A DNA stretch of 20,520 bases from Lachnospiraceae bacterium UBA7225 (GTDB lineage: Bacteria; Bacillota; Clostridia; Lachnospirales; Lachnospiraceae). A program made the translations under genes and the position numbers. This document shows, piece after piece, positions 1 to 8,181 of the stretch. The notes beneath the pieces are model-generated. The model ran no database searches. It had not been told where the DNA came from and was given only the letters and a program-made list of their open reading frames with translations. Every line of letters starts with the position of its first letter. Position 1 is the stretch's first letter. The DNA lies in the NCBI GenBank assembly GCA_002473385.1, contig DKTR01000035.1, positions 22,875 to 43,394 on the forward strand. The letters run 5' to 3'.

Positions 1-43
1 AGCAAGCTCCCATCGCGGTTCTGCATGGAGACTGGGCTTTCAT
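1..43 (-). other. possible start of the next gene after truB (unconfirmed)
   Basis: An ATG at 43-41 overlaps the truB stop as ATGA and stays open to the window edge (MKAQSPCRTAMGAC). A second ATG lies at 26-24. No Shine-Dalgarno sequence precedes either. In Firmicutes ribF often follows truB, but these few residues do not look like a RibF N-terminus, so I make no product call. The stretch may simply be spacer. Confidence 0.15.
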
Positions 44-939
44 AGGAACATCTTTACCGGCTGATAGCGTTTCTTCTCCGGAACATACTGATAAATTCCG
101 CAGAACCGCCCATCTGAATTGCTCACGCGCACCCAGCCTTCTGCCCGGCTGCTGTCCGCAGCTTCCTGCAGATGACACCATTCCAGCGGATTTCCGTTGT
201 CAAGAAGCCTGTCTGCCTCCGCCCTTGTGCGAAACGCCGGATACTGTGCAAACATGGCCTCCACCGGCACGATTTTCTGCTCCAGAAGTCCCGCCGTCTG
301 CAGCTTTTCAATATCTGCCAGCCGCAGGCTGTCCTTCAGTTCAAAAGCGCCGACGCGAAGGCGCAGCAGCGATTCCATGCATCCGCCGCAGCAAAGCTTT
401 TCCCCGATGTCATGACAGAGCGTGCGGATGTAGGTTCCCTTTGAGCAGGAAACCGTCATGGTCACGCGCGGGAGCTGAAGATTCTCAATCGTAATCCCGT
501 AAATCTGCACCGGACGCGCCTGACGCTCCACGGTTTTACCTTCCCTTGCCAGCTCGTACAGCTTTTTTCCTCCCACCTTCAGCGCGGAATACATCGGCGG
601 GACCTGCTCATATGGTCCGGCAAAGCCTGCAATAACATTTCTCACCGTTTCTGCCTCCGGAAGCTGACAGCAGGTGGAAAGTACAGTTCCGGTCGTATCC
701 TGCGTGTCAGTCGACTGACCGAGCAGCAGTACAGCGCGGTAGGTCTTATCCTTGTCCGTCAGCATGTCGCAAAGCCGCGTACCGTTTCCAAGGCATACCG
801 GCAGCACGCCCTCCGCCTCCGGATCAAGCGTGCCCGTGTGACCAATTTTTTTCTGGTGCAGAATACCGCGCAGCTTCGCCACAACATCGTGTGAGGTAAA
901 GCCCTTTTCCTTATAAACATTGATGATTCCGTTTATCAT
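40..939 (-). CDS. truB: tRNA pseudouridine(55) synthase TruB
   Basis: TruB converts U55 of the tRNA T-loop to pseudouridine in the cytoplasm. The 299-residue product has the family length. It shows the catalytic motif GHTGTLDPEAEGVLPV at residues 33-48, with D39 as the expected nucleophile, then the substrate-binding SKGTYIRTLCHDIG motif in the middle of the protein and a divergent C-terminal part. The start ATG overlaps the nrnA stop as ATGA. The ribosome site upstream is weak (GAAGAG), so translation is probably coupled to nrnA. It is the last complete gene of the rimP-nusA-infB operon in this window. Family assignment is firm from motifs and context. Confidence 0.97.
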   Translation of the reverse strand: MINGIINVYKEKGFTSHDVVAKLRGILHQKKIGHTGTLDPEAEGVLPVCLGNGTRLCDMLTDKDKTYRAVLLLGQSTDTQDTTGTVLSTCCQLPEAETVRNVIAGFAGPYEQVPPMYSALKVGGKKLYELAREGKTVERQARPVQIYGITIENLQLPRVTMTVSCSKGTYIRTLCHDIGEKLCCGGCMESLLRLRVGAFELKDSLRLADIEKLQTAGLLEQKIVPVEAMFAQYPAFRTRAEADRLLDNGNPLEWCHLQEAADSSRAEGWVRVSNSDGRFCGIYQYVPEKKRYQPVKMFL

Positions 940-1913
940 GTTGTCTCTTCTGCTTTCATCTGCTTTTCAATATGCTCTGTCAGATTGTTTACCACATCGT
1001 AAAAGGAGCCCTGCATAGTACATCCGGCAGCGCGGACATGACCGCCTCCTCCAAAATAAGCGGCAATAACGCTGACATCCACCTTCTCCTTAGAACGCAG
1101 GCTGACCTTATACTCCTGGTTCGCTGTCTCGTACAGAAAAATTGCTGTCTCCACACCCTTTGTCAAACGGAGCTGGCTGACGATCCCATCCAGATCAGAC
1201 GGCTTTACACCGTAAAAATCCATGTCCTTGCGTTTAATGCCGCTGATAATGCAGGCGCCGTCAAGTACCATAATGCTCTCAAGGAGTGCCCTGCCAAGAA
1301 TCTGATTCTGCACATATGTTTTTTCCATAAAAGTAGTGTCAATAATGTAACTGCCATTCACACCCTTGCGCAGCAGATTTGCCGCAATCTCCATCGTCTC
1401 CGGCTTCGTACAGGAATATCGGAAAACACCGGTATCATGCACCAGTCCCATATACAATGCCTCCGCCACAGCCTTTGATATTTTCCCGTCCTCCATCACA
1501 TGATAGATAACCTCCGAAGTTGAACTGCTGTCCGGAAAAATTACGTTTTCCTGTGCAAAGCCAAGGTTGCTGATATGATGGTCATAGCAGATAGAGCGCT
1601 CCGCCGTATCCAGATATTTTACCGCCGCTCCGAGGCGCTGCTTATCCGCACAGTCGAGTGCGATAAACAGATCATACTCCTTATCCGGAGTACAGTCGTG
1701 ACGGATCGTCTCCGTCCCCTGCAGGATATGATAGCTTGCCGGTATCTCCTCCAGATAAACATCCACCGGCTCCAGACCGGGGAAGTTTTCCTCCAGATAA
1801 AGCTTTAAAGCCATACAAGAGCCGACACAGTCGCCGTCCGGGCGGATATGCCCGGCAATGGCGACAGTCTGTGCATCTTTCAGCACCTCACTGATCTTCT
1901 TCATATTCTCCAT
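936..1913 (-). CDS. nrnA: bifunctional oligoribonuclease / PAP phosphatase NrnA (DHH family)
   Basis: NrnA-type DHH/DHHA1 phosphoesterases degrade nanoRNA and dephosphorylate pAp; some relatives act on cyclic-dinucleotide products. Metal-binding motifs are clear: GHIRPDGDCVGS at 21-32, ALDCAD around D87, the DHH signature at 111-113, and the DHHA1 substrate motif GGGGHVRAAG from 288. I chose the ATG at 1913 (325 residues) because GGAGG lies 6 nt upstream. The frame is open to 1949, but the earlier starts lack good spacing. The gene overlaps the 3' end of rbfA by 26 nt and overlaps truB by 4 nt, which suggests translational coupling. The exact substrate cannot be read from sequence. Confidence 0.95.
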   Translation of the reverse strand: MENMKKISEVLKDAQTVAIAGHIRPDGDCVGSCMALKLYLEENFPGLEPVDVYLEEIPASYHILQGTETIRHDCTPDKEYDLFIALDCADKQRLGAAVKYLDTAERSICYDHHISNLGFAQENVIFPDSSSTSEVIYHVMEDGKISKAVAEALYMGLVHDTGVFRYSCTKPETMEIAANLLRKGVNGSYIIDTTFMEKTYVQNQILGRALLESIMVLDGACIISGIKRKDMDFYGVKPSDLDGIVSQLRLTKGVETAIFLYETANQEYKVSLRSKEKVDVSVIAAYFGGGGHVRAAGCTMQGSFYDVVNNLTEHIEKQMKAEETT

Positions 1914-2280
1914 TTTCATCCTCCGATCTCTCCACATGATTTTCCGCAATCAACTTCGACATGCGAACGCCATATTCAATCGACTGGTCTAAAATGAATC
2001 GAATTTCGGGGGTATTGCGCAGATTCAGATTATGGGCAAGCTGCCGGCGGATAAAACCGACCGCAGACCGCAGACCCTCCAATGTGCTCTGCTGCGCCTG
2101 CTCATCGCCCAAAACGCTGATATACGCCTTGCAGGTTTTCAGATCTGGTGCAACCTCTGCCAGCACCACCGATGTCAGCGGATGGATCCTTGGATCCTTA
2201 ATCTCACTGCGGATGATTTCGGCAAGCTCTCTTTGCACCTCACTGTTTACCCGCGTATTTTTTATACTGTTTTTTCTCAT
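1888..2280 (-). CDS. rbfA: 30S ribosome-binding factor RbfA
   Basis: RbfA is a small KH-fold protein that binds the 30S subunit near the 5' end of 16S rRNA during late maturation. The 130-residue product has the family signatures: an N-terminal helix leading to EIKDPR, the VAPDLKTCKAYISVLG strand, GFIRRQLAHNLNLRNTPEIRF and LDQSIEYGVRM. The tail is acidic (SEDENGEYEED). It starts 14 nt after infB; a GAGGG sequence directly follows the infB stop codon and probably serves as its ribosome site. Its place between infB and nrnA/truB is conserved in Firmicutes. Confidence 0.97.
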   Translation of the reverse strand: MRKNSIKNTRVNSEVQRELAEIIRSEIKDPRIHPLTSVVLAEVAPDLKTCKAYISVLGDEQAQQSTLEGLRSAVGFIRRQLAHNLNLRNTPEIRFILDQSIEYGVRMSKLIAENHVERSEDENGEYEEDQ

Positions 2281-2294
2281 TTTCTCATTTCCCT

Positions 2295-5200
2295 CTATCG
2301 CGGAACCTCTACCATAATATACGCCTCAACCTGGTCGAATTCCTGAATATCATTAAATTTTTCAAAAACAAGACCGCACTCATAACCTGCCCGTACCTCT
2401 TTTACATCATCCTTGAATCGCTTCAGAGATGCGAGACCGCCTTCAAAGATCTGCTTTCCTTCACGCGTGATGCGCACGGAGCAGTTTCTCTGGAACACGC
2501 CATCCAGGATATATCCACCCGCAATCGTTCCGACACCGGAAGCCTTGAAGGTCTGACGCACCTCCGCGTGACCGATAATTTTCTCTTCGAACACCGGATC
2601 AAGCATACCCTTCATGGCTGCCTCCACATCCGCAATCGCATCATAAATGACACGGTACAGGCGGATATCTACGTTCTCGCGCTCCGCGCTCGCCTTCGCC
2701 ATCGCATCCGGACGGACATTAAAACCAATGATGATCGCGTTTGACGCGGAAGCAAGGCTGACATCGGATTCGTTGATCGCACCGACACCGCCATGGATGA
2801 TCTTGACAGCGACCTCTTCGTTTGACAGCTTCAGCAGACTCTGTTTTACCGCTTCCACGGAGCCCTGCACATCGGCCTTTACGATAATGCCAAGCTCCTT
2901 CAGATTACCTGCCTGGATCTGGCTGAACAGATCATCAAGCGACATTCTCGATTTTGTCTCCTCCAGCAGCTTCTCCTTGCTCTGGCTGATAAAGGTCTCC
3001 GCAAAGCTTCTCGCCTCTTTATCGTTTTCACAGGCAACAAAGACCTCGCCCGCATTTGGCACATCAGAAAGACCAAGGATTTCCACCGGAGTAGACGGAC
3101 CTGCTTCCTTCACTCTTCTGCCCTTATCGTCCATCATCGCACGGACCTTGCCATGGCAGGAGCCTGCCGCAACCGCATCGCCCACGTGAAGAGTACCTTT
3201 CTGTACCAGCACAGTCGCCACCGGACCTTTCCCTTTATCCAGCTCAGCTTCAATCACAAGACCTCTCGCTCTTCTGTTCGGATTAGCCTTCAGCTCTGCC
3301 ATCTCTGCCGTCAGAAGAATCATCTCCAGCAGATTGTCAAGCCCTTCGTGTGTGTGCGCGGAAACCGGAACAAACACTGTACTTCCGCCCCAGTCCTCCG
3401 GAATCAGTCCGTGCTCAGACAGTTCCTGTTTTACGCGGTCAATATTGGCACTCGGCTTGTCGATCTTGTTGATCGCCACAATAATTTCTGTTCCCGCTGC
3501 TTTCGCGTGGCTGATTGCCTCTACTGTCTGCGGCATAACACCGTCATCCGCTGCCACCACAAGAATTGCAATATCAGTCGCATTGGCGCCCCGCATACGC
3601 ATTGCAGTGAACGCCTCATGTCCCGGCGTATCCAGGAAGGTAATCCTCTGACCGTTGATGGATACCGTGTAAGCACCAATGTGCTGCGTGATACCGCCCG
3701 CCTCTTTTGCGATCACATGCGTATTCCGGATAGCATCCAGAAGCGAAGTTTTTCCATGATCAACATGACCCATAACACAGACAACCGGCGGTCTTGCCAC
3801 CATAGTCTCCTCTGCCTCTTCTTCCTCCTTCAGAAGTTCCTCGATCACATCGACCTTTACCTCATGCTCTGCAATGCAGTTATATTCCATGGCGATTTCT
3901 TCCGCCATGTCATAGTCGATCTCATGGTTCACTGTGACCATTGTTCCCTGCAGGAACAGCTTCTTCACGATTGCTGCAGCCTGCACCTTCAGAAGATCAG
4001 CGAGCTCACGGATTGTCATGCGCTCCGGAAGTGTAACAGTTCTGATTTCATCTTCCTTCTTCTCTGCCGGCGGCGGTGTAACCGGTTTGATAAACTTACC
4101 GGCAGTTTTCCCGTTTTTGCCGGAATTATTATTATTTTTCTGATTTGGACGCCCCTTACCGCCTTCCTGTCGGTCGAAGCGGTCACGCTTATTGTATTTT
4201 TCTTTATCTTTTTCTTTGTCCTTATCGGCACGAATCCTGGATTCCTTCGTCACCGGCTTGCTGCCAAGATCCGGCTGCGGAATCGACAGATTTCTGCCAT
4301 TCTGCCCGCGTCCCTCTCTGCTGCCTGTACGATCACCAAAGCTCCGTCCGCGGCCACTGTCTCTGCCGCCCTGATCCATGCGGTTGTCACGGTCGCCAAA
4401 GCTCCGTCCGTTCTGTCCGCTGCGATTGTCGCGGTCACCGAAATTGCGTCCGCCCTGTCCGCCGCGGTTGTCTCTGTTATTATCACGGTCGCTGCGGTTA
4501 TTGCGGTCGCCAAAATTACGCGTATTGCGTTTATCCCTGCTGCCGTCGCCGCGTACTTCGCGGTTGTCTCTGTTATTATCGCGGTCGCTGCGGTTATTGC
4601 GGTCACCAAAATTACGTGTTCCGCGGTTATCTCTGCTGTTATCGCGGTTATCTCTGTTACTATCTCTATTACTGTCTCTGTTACTATCGCGGTTTCCACG
4701 GTTATCGCGGTCATTACGTCCGCCGCGGTTTCCGCCCTCTCCCTGGTTTTTATCTCTGCTCTGCTGCTTCGGCTGCGCCTTTACCTCTGCCGCTTTCTCC
4801 GGCACTGCTGCTTTTTCTGCCGGGCGCTGCACATTTGCTCCTGCTGCCTGCACGCTCTTATTCTGTTCTGCCGCATTTGCCGTCTGCGCTGCTCTCACTT
4901 CCACTGCTGCATTTGCCGCCTGGGATGTCTTTGTCTCCGCCGCCGCATTTGCCGTCTGGGATGTCTTTGTCTCCGCCGCCTGGGATGTCTTTGCCTCCGC
5001 TGCCGCGCCTGCCGCCTGCGGTGCCTTCGTCTCCGCCGCATTTGCCGCCTGGGGTGCCTTTGTCTCCGCCGCTGCGCCTGCCGCCTGGGATATCTTTGCC
5101 TCCGCTGCCGCATTTGCCGTCTGGGGCACCTTTGTCTCCGCCGCTGCGCCTGCCGTCTGGGATACTTTTACCTCTGCCGCTGCATTTGCTGCCTGGGACA

Positions 5201-5768
5201 CCTTTGCTTCCGCCGCTGTACCTGCCGCCTGGGATGCCTTTATCTCCGCTGCTGTGCCTGCTGCCTGCTGCCTGCTGCGCGCCTCTGCCGGTCTGCCTGC
5301 TGCCCTTCCCGGTTCCGCCGGTCTGCCTGCTGTCCTTCCCGGTTCCGCCGGTCTGCTGCCTGCCGGACGTGCTCCTGCCGGTCTTCCTCCTGCTGCTCTT
5401 GTGCCTGCGGGTCTATCCTCAGAGGTTCTCATCCCCGCCGGCTTCTGAATTCCTGCACGGCTGTTCTGGGAGCGGAAAATCCTTGTAATATTTTTCTTCT
5501 TCGGCGCCCCTGCCGGTCTGCTGCCGGTCTCCGCCGTCTTTTCTCCTGTCCGCGCAGGCTTTTCTCCTGCCTCAGTGTTCTGCGGTGCCTCCCGTCTCGC
5601 AGGAGCCGGTCTGCTGCCCACATCTTTTCGTACCATTTCTACGTGTTCATCTTCCAGCATACTCATATAACTCTTTACTTCTATTCCTTTCCCTTTCAGA
5701 TAATCAATCACTTCTTTGTTCGCTCTGCCCAGTTCTTTTGCGATCTCATGCACTCTCATTTCCGACAT
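2295..5768 (-). CDS. infB: translation initiation factor IF-2, with an exceptionally long repetitive linker
   Basis: IF-2 is the GTPase that brings initiator fMet-tRNA to the 30S subunit and promotes subunit joining. From the ATG at 5768 the product has 1157 residues. In order: an IF2N domain (1-50), a Pro/Ala/Arg-rich stretch, twelve Ala-rich 12-residue repeats (about 169-307), an Arg/Asp/Asn/Gly-rich polyampholyte (about 348-493), a Lys-rich stretch, a second IF2N domain (about 577-640), and the G domain with GHVDHGKT at 667-674, DTPGHEAF and NKIDKP. Domains II, III and the fMet-tRNA-binding C2 domain follow. The frame is open from a GTG at 5774, but GGAGG sits 8 nt before the ATG and only 2 nt before the GTG. 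About 530 residues of linker make it much longer than E. coli IF2 (890 residues). Confidence 0.98.
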   Translation of the reverse strand: MSEMRVHEIAKELGRANKEVIDYLKGKGIEVKSYMSMLEDEHVEMVRKDVGSRPAPARREAPQNTEAGEKPARTGEKTAETGSRPAGAPKKKNITRIFRSQNSRAGIQKPAGMRTSEDRPAGTRAAGGRPAGARPAGSRPAEPGRTAGRPAEPGRAAGRPAEARSRQQAAGTAAEIKASQAAGTAAEAKVSQAANAAAEVKVSQTAGAAAETKVPQTANAAAEAKISQAAGAAAETKAPQAANAAETKAPQAAGAAAEAKTSQAAETKTSQTANAAAETKTSQAANAAVEVRAAQTANAAEQNKSVQAAGANVQRPAEKAAVPEKAAEVKAQPKQQSRDKNQGEGGNRGGRNDRDNRGNRDSNRDSNRDSNRDNRDNSRDNRGTRNFGDRNNRSDRDNNRDNREVRGDGSRDKRNTRNFGDRNNRSDRDNNRDNRGGQGGRNFGDRDNRSGQNGRSFGDRDNRMDQGGRDSGRGRSFGDRTGSREGRGQNGRNLSIPQPDLGSKPVTKESRIRADKDKEKDKEKYNKRDRFDRQEGGKGRPNQKNNNNSGKNGKTAGKFIKPVTPPPAEKKEDEIRTVTLPERMTIRELADLLKVQAAAIVKKLFLQGTMVTVNHEIDYDMAEEIAMEYNCIAEHEVKVDVIEELLKEEEEAEETMVARPPVVCVMGHVDHGKTSLLDAIRNTHVIAKEAGGITQHIGAYTVSINGQRITFLDTPGHEAFTAMRMRGANATDIAILVVAADDGVMPQTVEAISHAKAAGTEIIVAINKIDKPSANIDRVKQELSEHGLIPEDWGGSTVFVPVSAHTHEGLDNLLEMILLTAEMAELKANPNRRARGLVIEAELDKGKGPVATVLVQKGTLHVGDAVAAGSCHGKVRAMMDDKGRRVKEAGPSTPVEILGLSDVPNAGEVFVACENDKEARSFAETFISQSKEKLLEETKSRMSLDDLFSQIQAGNLKELGIIVKADVQGSVEAVKQSLLKLSNEEVAVKIIHGGVGAINESDVSLASASNAIIIGFNVRPDAMAKASAERENVDIRLYRVIYDAIADVEAAMKGMLDPVFEEKIIGHAEVRQTFKASGVGTIAGGYILDGVFQRNCSVRITREGKQIFEGGLASLKRFKDDVKEVRAGYECGLVFEKFNDIQEFDQVEAYIMVEVPR
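4290..4727 (-). repeat. Arg/Asp/Asn/Gly-rich repeat block inside infB
   Basis: This stretch codes short degenerate repeats such as NRDS, NRDN and GR[NS]FGDR[DN]NR. Within it a 57-bp segment is present twice, at 4464-4520 and 4560-4616 (period 96 bp), coding the same 19 residues RNFGDRNNRSDRDNNRDNR both times; the two DNA copies differ by only a couple of bases. This points to recent duplication or homogenisation. The block is highly charged, predicted disordered, and resembles RGG-like RNA-binding segments. Confidence 0.9.
4848..5264 (-). repeat. tandem 36-bp repeat inside infB coding an Ala-rich 12-mer
   Basis: Twelve consecutive units follow the pattern [AT]A[GN]AAAExKxxQ, for example AANAAAEVKVSQ, TAGAAAETKVPQ and AAGAAAETKAPQ. 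Third positions alternate between G and N over much of the array, suggesting a 72-bp higher-order unit. One unit has lost a single Ala codon and another has lost four residues (AAETKTSQ), so indels have stayed in frame. The spacing of Lys/Glu and Ala favours helix; no function is evident. Confidence 0.9.
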
Positions 5769-5773
5769 ACTCA

Positions 5774-6094
5774 CTACCTCCGTTCGTCTCTGTTGGCTAG
5801 TTCCTTTATTATAGCATCGGAAAGCCCCGGATCTGTCACGGCAAGCGATGCACGGAATTCCTTCCCCATCGCTGCACCAAGCTCCAGCTTCGTTCCGTAA
5901 AAATAAAGCGGCACCTCATAAAATGTACACATATTCTGAAACTTTTTCCGGGTATTTTCAGAGGCTTCCTCAGATACGAGCACCACGCAGGCGGCTCCGG
6001 TCTTCACCGCTTTTTCTGTAGAGAATTCACCGCTCATGGTTTTGCCCGCCTTCGTAGCCAGCCCGATCAGAGAGAGTATTTTATTTTGTCTCAA
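5774..6094 (-). CDS. ylxQ: L7Ae/L30e/S12e/Gadd45-family ribosomal-type RNA-binding protein (YlxQ-like)
   Basis: This 106-residue protein belongs to the L7Ae-type fold that binds kink-turn RNA. Visible features are the N-terminal KILSLIGLATKAGKTMSGE, the strand ACVVLVSEEASENT and the segment PLYFYGTKLELGAAMGK. The start is TTG at 6094 (AAGGAG 10 nt upstream); there is no usable ATG near the conserved N-terminus. It overlaps rnpM by 14 nt, and its last codons contain the GGAGG ribosome site of infB. The position between rnpM and infB is standard in Firmicutes. The RNA target is not deducible here. Confidence 0.93.
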   Translation of the reverse strand: MRQNKILSLIGLATKAGKTMSGEFSTEKAVKTGAACVVLVSEEASENTRKKFQNMCTFYEVPLYFYGTKLELGAAMGKEFRASLAVTDPGLSDAIIKELANRDERR

Positions 6095-6359
6095 TCTGCT
6101 CTATCTCCTTTTTCAAACTATCATATACCGCGGGAGAAATGCCCGTTTTCAGCGAGCGCTCCAGCCCTTTGCTCTTCACTGCCTTTTCAAAGCATTCCAT
6201 TGAAAAACACAGGTATGCGCCTCTTCCATTTTTTCTGCCTGTAGCATCAATCACAAGCTCATCTTCCGGTGTGCGCAGAATACGAATCATATCCTTCTTA
6301 TTTTTCATCTCCTGGCATCCGATGCACTTGCGCTGCGGAATCTTCTTTGTCTGACCCAT
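6081..6359 (-). CDS. rnpM: RNase P modulator RnpM (YlxR family)
   Basis: YlxR/RnpM is a small RNA-binding protein described as modulating RNase P in Bacillus. The 92-residue product has the family hallmarks: PQRKCIGCQEMKNKKDMIRI at the N-terminus, with a CxxC pair, and GRKNGRGAYLC in the middle, then a basic helical end. The ATG has GGGAG 8 nt upstream. It lies 15 nt downstream of nusA and overlaps ylxQ, as expected for this operon. The family assignment is firm; the RNase P role is carried over from the characterised homologue. Confidence 0.95.
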   Translation of the reverse strand: MGQTKKIPQRKCIGCQEMKNKKDMIRILRTPEDELVIDATGRKNGRGAYLCFSMECFEKAVKSKGLERSLKTGISPAVYDSLKKEIEQIETK

Positions 6360-6374
6360 TTCCCATCTCCCGAT

Positions 6375-7559
6375 TTATTCTTCGACTACCGGCTGCGCGG
6401 ATTCCTCCGCATACATCTCTTCATCCTCGTACTGCCCGCTATACTCTTCAGCATAAGCGTCCCCATACTCGTCGTAGTCCTCTTCGTAATATTCTTCTTC
6501 CTCGATTTCATCGAAATCTCCTGCCTCAATCGCCTGCGTCTCACTCTTAATGTCGATCTTGAAGCCGGTAAGTCTTGCAGCGAGCCGTGCATTCTGACCT
6601 TCCTTGCCGATTGCCAGAGAAAGCTGGTAATCCGGCACGACTACCTGCGCAGTCTTTTCATCATTGTCCGCCGCAACATAGATAACCTTTGCCGGGCTAA
6701 GAGCATTCTCAATCAGCAGCGCCGGGTTCTCATCCCAGTTGATAATATCAATTTTCTCTCCGCGCAGTTCCTCCACAATAGTATTGACACGGGAGCCGTT
6801 AATACCGACGCAGGCACCCACCGCATCGACATCCGGATCGTTGGACCACACTGCCATCTTGGTACGGTTTCCTGCCTCTCTGGCGATGCACTTGATCTCC
6901 ACAGTGCCATCGCGCACCTCTGTCACCTCATTCTCAAACAGACGTTTCACCAGCTCCGGATGCGTGCGGGAAACCAGTACCTTCGGGCCCTTCGGCGTAT
7001 CCTTTACCTCCAGCACATATACCTTCACACGCTCGGTCGGACGGAAGGTCTCGCCTTTTACCATCTCATTTTCATTCAGAATGGCATCGACCTTGCCAAG
7101 ATTAATGCTGACATTTCTTCCGAGATAGCGCTGTACGATACCGGTCACCACCTCGCGCTCCTTGCTGTAATATTCGTTGTACAATACCTTGCGCTCTTCT
7201 TCACGGATTTTCTGGAGGATTACGTTTTTCGCGTTCTGGGTGGCGATGCGTCCAAATTCCTTTGATTTGATTTCCACATTTACCACATCCCCCACCTCAT
7301 AACGGGAGTCCTTCATCTTCGCATCTACCAGGCTGATCTCCGTTACCGGATCCTCTACCTCTTCCACAACCGTCTTTTCCGCGTGCACGGAAAAATCGCA
7401 GGTATCCGGATTGATATTCACTTTAACGTTATCCGCCTTGCCAAAGTGGTTCTTGCACGCCTGAAGCAGCGACTGCTCAATTGCTTCCAGCAAAACCGCC
7501 TTGCTGATATTCTTTTCCTTTTCCAGGACGTCCAGTGCTTCCATTAATTCGTTATTCAT
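6375..7559 (-). CDS. nusA: transcription termination/antitermination factor NusA
   Basis: NusA binds RNA polymerase and modulates pausing, termination and antitermination. The 394-residue protein shows the N-terminal polymerase-binding domain (1-130), an S1 domain (about 136-200), KH1 with CVGINGSRVNTIVEEL (about 249-265) and KH2 with LAIGKEGQNARLAARL (about 315-330). It ends in a strongly acidic Glu/Tyr-rich tail of about 45 residues (345-394). It lacks the duplicated C-terminal acidic-repeat domains of E. coli NusA, as usual in Firmicutes. The ribosome site AAGGAGG overlaps the rimP stop codon, so the two are probably coupled. Confidence 0.98.
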   Translation of the reverse strand: MNNELMEALDVLEKEKNISKAVLLEAIEQSLLQACKNHFGKADNVKVNINPDTCDFSVHAEKTVVEEVEDPVTEISLVDAKMKDSRYEVGDVVNVEIKSKEFGRIATQNAKNVILQKIREEERKVLYNEYYSKEREVVTGIVQRYLGRNVSINLGKVDAILNENEMVKGETFRPTERVKVYVLEVKDTPKGPKVLVSRTHPELVKRLFENEVTEVRDGTVEIKCIAREAGNRTKMAVWSNDPDVDAVGACVGINGSRVNTIVEELRGEKIDIINWDENPALLIENALSPAKVIYVAADNDEKTAQVVVPDYQLSLAIGKEGQNARLAARLTGFKIDIKSETQAIEAGDFDEIEEEEYYEEDYDEYGDAYAEEYSGQYEDEEMYAEESAQPVVEE

Positions 7560-7574
7560 TTTCCCTTTTCCTCC

Positions 7575-8042
7575 TTAAAAATCAAATGCCAGTCTGATTA
7601 ACGCGATATCAGCTCTCGCAATTTGCATTTCGCTCTCATCTTCCAATCCGATGGTAACCGATTCTTTATCAAAGGCTTTTAAAATTCCGTAAAATTCCTT
7701 TTGTCGTTCAATGGCGCGGAACGTGCGGATCTCAACCTCTTCCCCGATGCTGCGCATGAAATCCTTTTCCTTTTTCAGCGGTCTCCCAAGCCCGGGAGAG
7801 CTGACCTCAAAGATATAGGATTCCTCCACAAAATCCTGTTCATCCAGAATATCGTTTGCTGCCCGGCTTACCAGTTCACAGTCATCCACCGTAATACCGC
7901 CCGGCTTGTCGATGTATGCGCGCAGATACCAGTTTCCGCCTTCCTTTACATACTCCACGTCTACCAGTTCAAACCCGTTTGCGTCTACAATGGGCTGCAG
8001 AATTGCCTCTGTTTTCTGCTCATACATTTCTCTTTTTGTCAT
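7575..8042 (-). CDS. rimP: ribosome maturation factor RimP
   Basis: RimP binds early 30S particles and is needed for 30S maturation. From the ATG at 8042 the product has 155 residues, the usual family length, and starts MTKREMYEQKTEAILQPIVD. The signature YIFEVSSPGLGRPLK lies at 76-90, followed by the small SH3-like C-terminal domain. The frame stays open far upstream (to 8297), but that extension runs through the promoter and is not protein-like. Ribosome sites GGAGG and GGAG lie 12 and 3 nt upstream. It is the first gene of the operon, downstream of a promoter and a structured leader. Confidence 0.96.
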   Translation of the reverse strand: MTKREMYEQKTEAILQPIVDANGFELVDVEYVKEGGNWYLRAYIDKPGGITVDDCELVSRAANDILDEQDFVEESYIFEVSSPGLGRPLKKEKDFMRSIGEEVEIRTFRAIERQKEFYGILKAFDKESVTIGLEDESEMQIARADIALIRLAFDF

Positions 8043-8129
8043 ATGCTCCGCATTCCTCCAGATATACCGTCCACTGCGCATTCCACCATCTCTCCGGTTT
8101 CTTCTGCACATTTCCGGCAACATAAGATT

Positions 8130-8151
8130 GAGCGGGTTTTGCAACCCGCTC
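8130..8151 (-). promoter_or_regulatory. 9-bp hairpin in the rimP leader
   Basis: GAGCGGGTT and AACCCGCTC form a perfect 9-bp inverted repeat around a 4-nt loop. It lies about 25-45 nt after the predicted transcription start and about 90 nt before rimP. No U-run follows on either strand, so it is not an ordinary intrinsic terminator. It may be an RNA-stabilising or protein-binding leader element; that is inference. Confidence 0.6.
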
Positions 8152-8181
8152 ACACTCCAGTAACATATTCTCATCATCCCC

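Noticed and set aside
4290..5264. CRISPR-like array because of regular repeats
   Set aside because: The repeats are contiguous, in frame and coding, with no unique spacers of constant length.
4145..5488. A second long plus-strand frame (447 codons) and a third (4378-5448) opposite the infB repeats
   Set aside because: Same cause: repeats in a GC-rich coding region keep several antisense frames open. No start signal or domain was seen.
3153..5900. A 915-codon open frame on the plus strand, opposite infB
   Set aside because: It lies fully antisense to a certain gene, and its openness comes from the biased codons of the Ala-, Arg- and Asp-rich repeats. The translation is Cys/Arg/Leu-rich low-complexity sequence with no ribosome site or family.
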